From Burkholderiales bacterium (GTDB lineage: Bacteria > Pseudomonadota > Gammaproteobacteria > Burkholderiales > SG8-39): a stretch of DNA of 16,073 bases. The translations under genes were made by a program, and so were the position numbers. A model generated the notes under the pieces. That model ran no database searches, had not been told where the DNA came from, and worked only from the letters and a program-made list of their open reading frames with translations. Below are positions 12,739 through 16,073 of this stretch, one piece after another (within the stretch, counting starts at the first letter, position 1; the number at the start of each line of letters is the position of its first letter). The stretch covers positions 1 through 16,073 of the forward strand of contig JADGRR010000016.1 of the NCBI GenBank assembly GCA_017880745.1. The letters run 5' to 3'.

Positions 12739-13989
12739 TCAACCCGCCCGTGGCTGCGCCTCGGCCACGGCGTCGATCTGGGCGCGCATCCGCCACACCA
12801 GCCACAGCCCGGGCAGCGCGGCGACGAAGGTGAGCACGAAGAAATTCGCCCAGCCCATGGCCTCGACCAGCCCGCCGGTGACCGGGCCGAACAGGATGCG
12901 CCCGAGCGAGGCCAGCGCCGACAGCAGCGCGTACTGCGTGGCGCTGAAGTTGTGGTTGCATAGCGCCATGGCGAAGGCGACGAAGGCTGCGGTGCCCATG
13001 CCGCTTGCCAGATTTTCGAAGCCGACCGCGAACACGAGCAGCGGGTAACTCTTGCCGGCCCAGGCCAGCGCCGCGAACGACAGGTTGGAGATCGCCTGCA
13101 GCGCGCCGAACAGCAGCAGCGCGCGCACGAGGCTCATGCGCACCAGCAGCAGGCCGCCGACGAGCCCTCCGAGCAGCAGCGAGGCGAGTCCCAGGGCTTT
13201 GTTGATGGTGCCGACGTCGGTGAGCGAAAAGCCGATGCCGCGAATCAAAAACGCGGTGGTGAGCGTGCCGGCGAGCGCGTCGCCGAATTTATACAAGGCG
13301 ATCAGGGCGAGCAGTTGCAGCGCTCCAGGCCGGGACAGCAGATCCTTCAGCGGCTCGACCACGGCCTCGCGCAGGGTGCGCGGCGGCGTGCCGCGCACCG
13401 CAGGCTCGGGCGCGGCGAGACTGGTCAGAATGCCAACGCCCATCAGCGCAGCCATGGCGAGAAACGTCTGGCGCCAGCCGATCTGGTCGGCGAGTATCAG
13501 CGCGAGCCCGCCCGACGCGAGCATCGCGACGCGGTAGCCGAGCACGCCGACCGCCGCGCCCATGCCGCGCTCCTGCGCCGGCAGCAGATCGGCGCGATAG
13601 GCGTCGATGACGATGTCCTGCGAAGCCGACGTGAACGCCACCCCTAGCGCGAGGCAGCCGAGCCGCCAGAGGTTCGCGCCAGGCGACGAGAAAGCCATGC
13701 CGGCGATGCCCAGAATCAGCGCCAGTTGCGTCAACAGCATCCAGCCGCGCCGGCGGCCGAGGAACGGCGGCACATAACGATCCATCAACGGCGACCAGAG
13801 GAATTTGAGCAGATACGGGATGCCGATCCAGGAAAACCAGGCGATGGTCATGATGTCCACGCCGGAAACGGTAAGCCAGGCCTGCAGCGTACCCCCGGTC
13901 AGCGCCAGCGGCAGGCCGGAGGAAAACCCGAGCAGCAGGACGGCGGCGACGCGCGGGCTGCGCAGGATCTCCAGGTAGGGCGACGGCAT
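12739..13989 (-). CDS. ampG: AmpG-type muropeptide permease (MFS)
   Basis: AmpG is an inner-membrane MFS transporter that imports GlcNAc-anhydroMurNAc peptides from the periplasm for cell-wall recycling, linked in many bacteria to beta-lactamase induction. The 416-residue protein has about twelve hydrophobic segments. The N-terminal FSSGLPLALTGGTLQAWL, the loop PLMDRYVPPFLGRRRGWML (67-85) and SQDIVIDAYRADLL (123-136) are AmpG hallmarks. The ATG at 13989 has no Shine-Dalgarno but TAGAAT (13997-14002 on the minus strand) lies seven bases before it, so a leaderless or near-leaderless mRNA is plausible. It converges on metW across the repeat cluster. Confidence 0.95.
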   Translation of the reverse strand: MPSPYLEILRSPRVAAVLLLGFSSGLPLALTGGTLQAWLTVSGVDIMTIAWFSWIGIPYLLKFLWSPLMDRYVPPFLGRRRGWMLLTQLALILGIAGMAFSSPGANLWRLGCLALGVAFTSASQDIVIDAYRADLLPAQERGMGAAVGVLGYRVAMLASGGLALILADQIGWRQTFLAMAALMGVGILTSLAAPEPAVRGTPPRTLREAVVEPLKDLLSRPGALQLLALIALYKFGDALAGTLTTAFLIRGIGFSLTDVGTINKALGLASLLLGGLVGGLLLVRMSLVRALLLFGALQAISNLSFAALAWAGKSYPLLVFAVGFENLASGMGTAAFVAFAMALCNHNFSATQYALLSALASLGRILFGPVTGGLVEAMGWANFFVLTFVAALPGLWLVWRMRAQIDAVAEAQPRAG

Positions 13990-13996
13990 GGAGGCG

Positions 13997-14002
13997 ATTC
14001 TA
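13997..14002 (-). promoter_or_regulatory. candidate -10 box of ampG, near-leaderless
   Basis: ATTCTA on the plus strand reads TAGAAT on the minus strand, preceded by GG, seven bases before the ampG ATG. The layout matches the one before rng. No -35 hexamer is evident. Confidence 0.4.
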
Positions 14003-14114
14003 CCTGCGTTAGGCGCACGGAAGGTTGATTTGGCAACAGAAAGCCGGTAGCCTTGTAGTCTTTCGCCGGCGCTTCTGCCGCAGCGGAAATTTCTTAGTCA
14101 GAGAGGCAAGAATC

Positions 14115-14426
14115 ATGAGCAACGACACCGATGTTTCCCGGGAAAAACTCGCATCCGACCTGCGGATCGTGATCGCCGACGCCGAGGAATTGCTGCGCGC
14201 CACCGCCGGCCAGATGGGTGAAAAAGCGGTCATCGCGCGCGAGCGTATCCAGGAGAGCCTGCGCGCCGCCAAAGACAAGGTGTCGCGGGTGGAGGAAGCC
14301 GTGGTCGACAAGACCAAGGCCGCAGCGCGCGCCACCGACGATTACGTACACGAACATCCGTGGGGGGCAGTGGGCATCGCGGCCGCCGTCGGCCTGGTGA
14401 TCGGCATGCTGATCAGCCGCCGCTAG
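14115..14426 (+). CDS. DUF883 / ElaB-YqjD-like membrane-anchored protein
   Basis: This 103-residue protein matches the ElaB/YqjD/YgaM family: a long charged amphipathic helix (about 8-75) followed by HPWGAVGIAAAVGLVIGMLISRR, a tail-anchor whose sequence is highly characteristic. E. coli YqjD tethers ribosomes to the inner membrane in stationary phase under RpoS control; the same role here is inference. I use ATG 14115, preceded by GAGAGG (14101-14106), rather than an in-frame ATG at 14025 that would overrun the intergenic region. The next gene starts two bases after the stop, so the group is an operon. Confidence 0.9.
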   Translation: MSNDTDVSREKLASDLRIVIADAEELLRATAGQMGEKAVIARERIQESLRAAKDKVSRVEEAVVDKTKAAARATDDYVHEHPWGAVGIAAAVGLVIGMLISRR

Positions 14427-14428
14427 CC

Positions 14429-14827
14429 ATGGCGGAACGGGAAGGCGCCGCCGCGCGCGGCGGCCTTCTGCAGTCGATCAAGCATCTGGCGCAAACCCTG
14501 CTCGGCGCGGCGCAGACGCGCCTGGAAATCCTCGCTACCGAGATCGAGGAAGAGCGGGTGCGGCTGGAGCAGATGCTGCTCGTCGCGCTGGCCGCGGCGT
14601 TTTGCTTCGTCATGGGCGTCGTGCTCGCCATAGCCCTGGTGGTGGTCTATTTCTGGGACACGCACCGGCTGCTCGCAGTCGGCATGCTCGCCGCCGCGTT
14701 CCTTGCCGCAAGCCTGGTGCTGGGTTTGATCCTGCGCGACAAGGTGAAGACGCGGCCCAAGCCGTTCGCGATCACGCGCGGCGAACTGGCGAAGGACCGG
14801 GCCATGCTGCGGAAACCCCAAGCGTGA
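14429..14827 (+). CDS. YqjE-like phage holin family (DUF1469) membrane protein
   Basis: This 132-residue protein belongs to the YqjE/holin 3-6 superfamily. An N-terminal amphipathic helix (13-48, LLQSIKHLAQTLLGAAQTRLEILATEIEEERVRLEQ) precedes two membrane helices (about 50-75 and 81-103), with a basic C-terminal tail. These proteins accompany YqjD and YqjK; no holin activity has been shown for the chromosomal versions. Start ATG 14429, two bases after the previous stop; an in-frame ATG at 14360 lies inside the previous gene. It overlaps the next gene by four bases. Confidence 0.88.
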   Translation: MAEREGAAARGGLLQSIKHLAQTLLGAAQTRLEILATEIEEERVRLEQMLLVALAAAFCFVMGVVLAIALVVVYFWDTHRLLAVGMLAAAFLAASLVLGLILRDKVKTRPKPFAITRGELAKDRAMLRKPQA

Positions 14828-15111
14828 GCCAGCGCCTCGCCGCAATCGAGGCCAAGCGCGCGCGCCTGATAGAGCGTGCCGCGCGCGAGCGCGAGGGCGT
14901 GGCGCAGACGCTGCAATCGTGGTCGCAGCCGCTGGGCTTCATCGACCGCTGCCTCGGGACGCTACGCTATGTCATATCGCGCCCGCCCCTCGTTGTCGGC
15001 GCCGCGCTGGTGTTCGCGCTGGTGCGCCCGGGACGCACGTTCAAATGGGCGCGGCGCGCCTTGGGCATGTGGCAGGGCTATCGCTGGCTGACGCACAAAG
15101 TTGCGCCCTAG
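14824..15111 (+). CDS. YqjK-like protein
   Basis: This 95-residue protein starts at GTG 14824, overlapping the YqjE-like stop as GTGA. It begins with a basic helix (QRLAAIEAKRARLIERAARERE) typical of YqjK-family proteins, then has one hydrophobic stretch (about 50-66, YVISRPPLVVGAALVFALV) and ends in a basic tail. Gene order DUF883-YqjE-YqjK mirrors E. coli yqjD-yqjE-yqjK. The function is unknown; membrane association in a shared complex is a reasonable guess. Confidence 0.82.
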   Translation: MSQRLAAIEAKRARLIERAAREREGVAQTLQSWSQPLGFIDRCLGTLRYVISRPPLVVGAALVFALVRPGRTFKWARRALGMWQGYRWLTHKVAP

Positions 15112-15114
15112 CAG

Positions 15115-15429
15115 ATGCATAAGCCAGTCATCGTCCGGACGGTAATGGAAATGATGGACCGGGAACGAAAATACGTTCTCGGCGAAGTCGTGCAGATAAC
15201 CGGTCTGATGCCCTTGTTGATGAAGCCGCGAAACAAGCAGAAGTGGACGCCGGAGGACAAACACCAGATCGTCACCCACCTGCGCCGCCTGTCCATGGTC
15301 AGCCCCTATCTTGCAGTGATGGTGATGCCCGGTTCGTTCATCGTGCTGCCGGCGCTCGCCTGGTGGCTCGACCGGCGCCGGCAGAACAACCTGCGCAAGA
15401 ACATGCCTCCGGGCAGCAGCACGGCTTAA
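15115..15429 (+). CDS. 104-residue membrane protein of unknown function
   Basis: I do not recognise a characterised family with certainty. The product starts MHKPVIVRTVMEMMDRERKY, has a basic central part with WTPEDKHQIVTHLRRLSMVSPYL, then a hydrophobic helix (about 62-85) containing VMPGSFIVLPALAWWLDRRRQ, and a polar tail. The PGSF-LPxLAWWLDRR segment resembles the membrane segment of bacterial LETM1-like proteins, which is a weak similarity only. It starts three bases after the YqjK-like stop, so it is probably the fourth gene of that operon. Confidence 0.75.
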   Translation: MHKPVIVRTVMEMMDRERKYVLGEVVQITGLMPLLMKPRNKQKWTPEDKHQIVTHLRRLSMVSPYLAVMVMPGSFIVLPALAWWLDRRRQNNLRKNMPPGSSTA

Positions 15430-15498
15430 GGCCTGTTTGGGAACGAGGAGGAGACGCCTCCCCGTGCTTCCCTGAACCGGGGCTGTTGCACACTCTCG

Positions 15499-15605
15499 GA
15501 CGTCGTAGTCGATCGTCAGCGGCGCGTGGTCGCTAATGCGCTGCGCGTTGTAGACCGCAGCTTTTTCGCCTTGGCCGCGATCCCCGCAGTGGCGATGTGA
15601 TACCT
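15499..15605 (-). pseudogene. remnant of exodeoxyribonuclease III C-terminus
   Basis: Reading the minus strand, one frame gives RYHIATAGIAAKAKK (15605 downwards) and, after a one-base shift at the A5 run (15566-15562), another gives AAVYNAQRISDHAPLTIDYDV. Joined, they match the C-terminus of betaproteobacterial ExoIII (DYHIATPGIAAKAK...SDHAPLTIDYD), including the catalytic-region SDHAP. No clear coding continues upstream, where an in-frame stop appears, so only about 36 codons survive. The surrounding gap (15430-15800) holds no other gene on either strand that I can support. Confidence 0.75.
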
Positions 15606-15747
15606 CGGACATCAGTTGTCACGACCCTCCGGAATCGTCGTTGGGGGGCCGACCGCGCACCACAATAATGCGGCCATGCACCAAACAGTCGCCTGGCGAG
15701 GCCGCGCGGGCGCCGCTTCAGGCTCGTTTTCCCTGTGCGCGCAATGC

Positions 15748-15763
15748 TGGCACGGCGTTTGCA
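15748..15763 (+). promoter_or_regulatory. sigma-54 (-24/-12) promoter
   Basis: TGGCACG (15748-15754), four bases, then TTGCA (15759-15763) matches the sigma-54 consensus TGGCACG-N4-TTGCW fully, with GG and GC at the invariant positions. The predicted start is about 15774, 27 bases before the ATG. Sigma-54 promoters need an activator of the NtrC type bound upstream; a single TGCACCA half-site at 15677-15683 is a weak candidate. Confidence 0.88.
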
Positions 15764-15800
15764 TTGGAGCATCCGTTACCCGTTCAGCAAGGAGAACGTC

Positions 15801-16073
15801 ATGCCCTCGTCGTCGGTCCAACTAGCCAGCCTTCGGGCTCCCGCCTCAATTCTGGATAACCGCTGGGTGCAGTTGGCGCTCGGTCTGATCTGCATGATGG
15901 CGATATCCAGCCCTCAATACGTGTGGGCACTGCTCACCAAGCCGATGATGACCGCGTTCGGCGTCAAACTGTCTCAGTTGCAGGTCACCTTTTCCATCCT
16001 GATCGTATTCCAGACCTTCCTCTCGCCCTTCCAGGGCTATCTGATAGATCGCTTCGGCCCGCGCCTGCTGCTT
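15801..16073 (+). CDS. oxalate/formate antiporter-like MFS transporter (3' end outside window)
   Basis: The first 91 codons of a major facilitator transporter are present and run off the window edge. NRWVQLALGLICMMAISSPQYVWALLTKPM forms the first membrane helix and resembles OxlT-type oxalate/formate antiporters (NRW-QL-G and QY-W patterns). A second helix (about 63-80, VTFSILIVFQTFLSPFQGYL) is followed by the MFS loop GYLIDRFGPRLLL. Full-length members have about 400-430 residues. The ATG at 15801 has a good AAGGAG (15789-15794). Control by sigma-54 suggests induction by a nutrient or carbon-source signal. The substrate is inferred from subfamily resemblance and remains uncertain. Confidence 0.8.
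   Translation, partial: MPSSSVQLASLRAPASILDNRWVQLALGLICMMAISSPQYVWALLTKPMMTAFGVKLSQLQVTFSILIVFQTFLSPFQGYLIDRFGPRLLL

Overview
The window is a high-GC bacterial chromosome segment whose gene families and order point to a betaproteobacterium (Burkholderiales/Nitrosomonadales-like). The pointers are rlmH-maf-rng, gshB followed by an incomplete phosphotransferase system (EIIA-Man, HPr, EI), metX-metW next to ampG, and a yqjD-yqjE-yqjK-like membrane trio. This assignment rests on recognised families and synteny, not on a search.

Layout. 1-197: a REP-like palindrome and no convincing gene. 198-3263 (+): rlmH, maf, rng and a small membrane protein. 3286-4227 (-): a phage-holin-IV-like membrane gene broken by a stop codon, then a carboxymuconolactone-decarboxylase/AhpD-like gene. 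4331-5218 (+): a Tat-exported dienelactone hydrolase, divergent from the previous gene. 5219-5519: gene-free, with a strong hairpin. 5520-5596 (-): tRNA-Arg(CCG). 5672-6740 (+): promoter, a probably structured leader, a membrane-anchored di-haem cytochrome c and a terminator. 6820-10240 (+): gshB, EIIA-Man, ptsH, ptsI. 10311-12364 (+): promoter, SAM-II riboswitch with terminator and antiterminator, metX, a possible 36-codon ORF, metW. 12365-12738: a cluster of inverted and direct repeats between convergent genes. 12739-13989 (-): ampG. 14115-15429 (+): DUF883/YqjD, YqjE and YqjK-like proteins and a 104-residue unknown protein. 15499-15605 (-): a frameshifted remnant of exodeoxyribonuclease III. 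15748-16073 (+): a sigma-54 promoter and the start of an oxalate/formate-type MFS transporter, cut by the window edge.

How the parts work together. metX and metW belong to methionine synthesis. Their leader carries a SAM-II aptamer whose conserved GCUAAA is exactly complementary to the 5' arm of the following terminator, so SAM sensing can be read as a transcription switch. EIIA, HPr and EI form a phosphoryl-transfer chain with no sugar permease in view, as expected for a regulatory PTS. The yqj-like genes form a tightly spaced envelope or stress operon.

The most interesting items are the SAM-II switch with its extra hairpin, the structured cytochrome leader, the repeat cluster after metW (including a perfect 22-bp inverted repeat), the double-coupled small ORF between metX and metW, and the two decayed genes. 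I found no CRISPR array, IS element, prophage or evident defence system.
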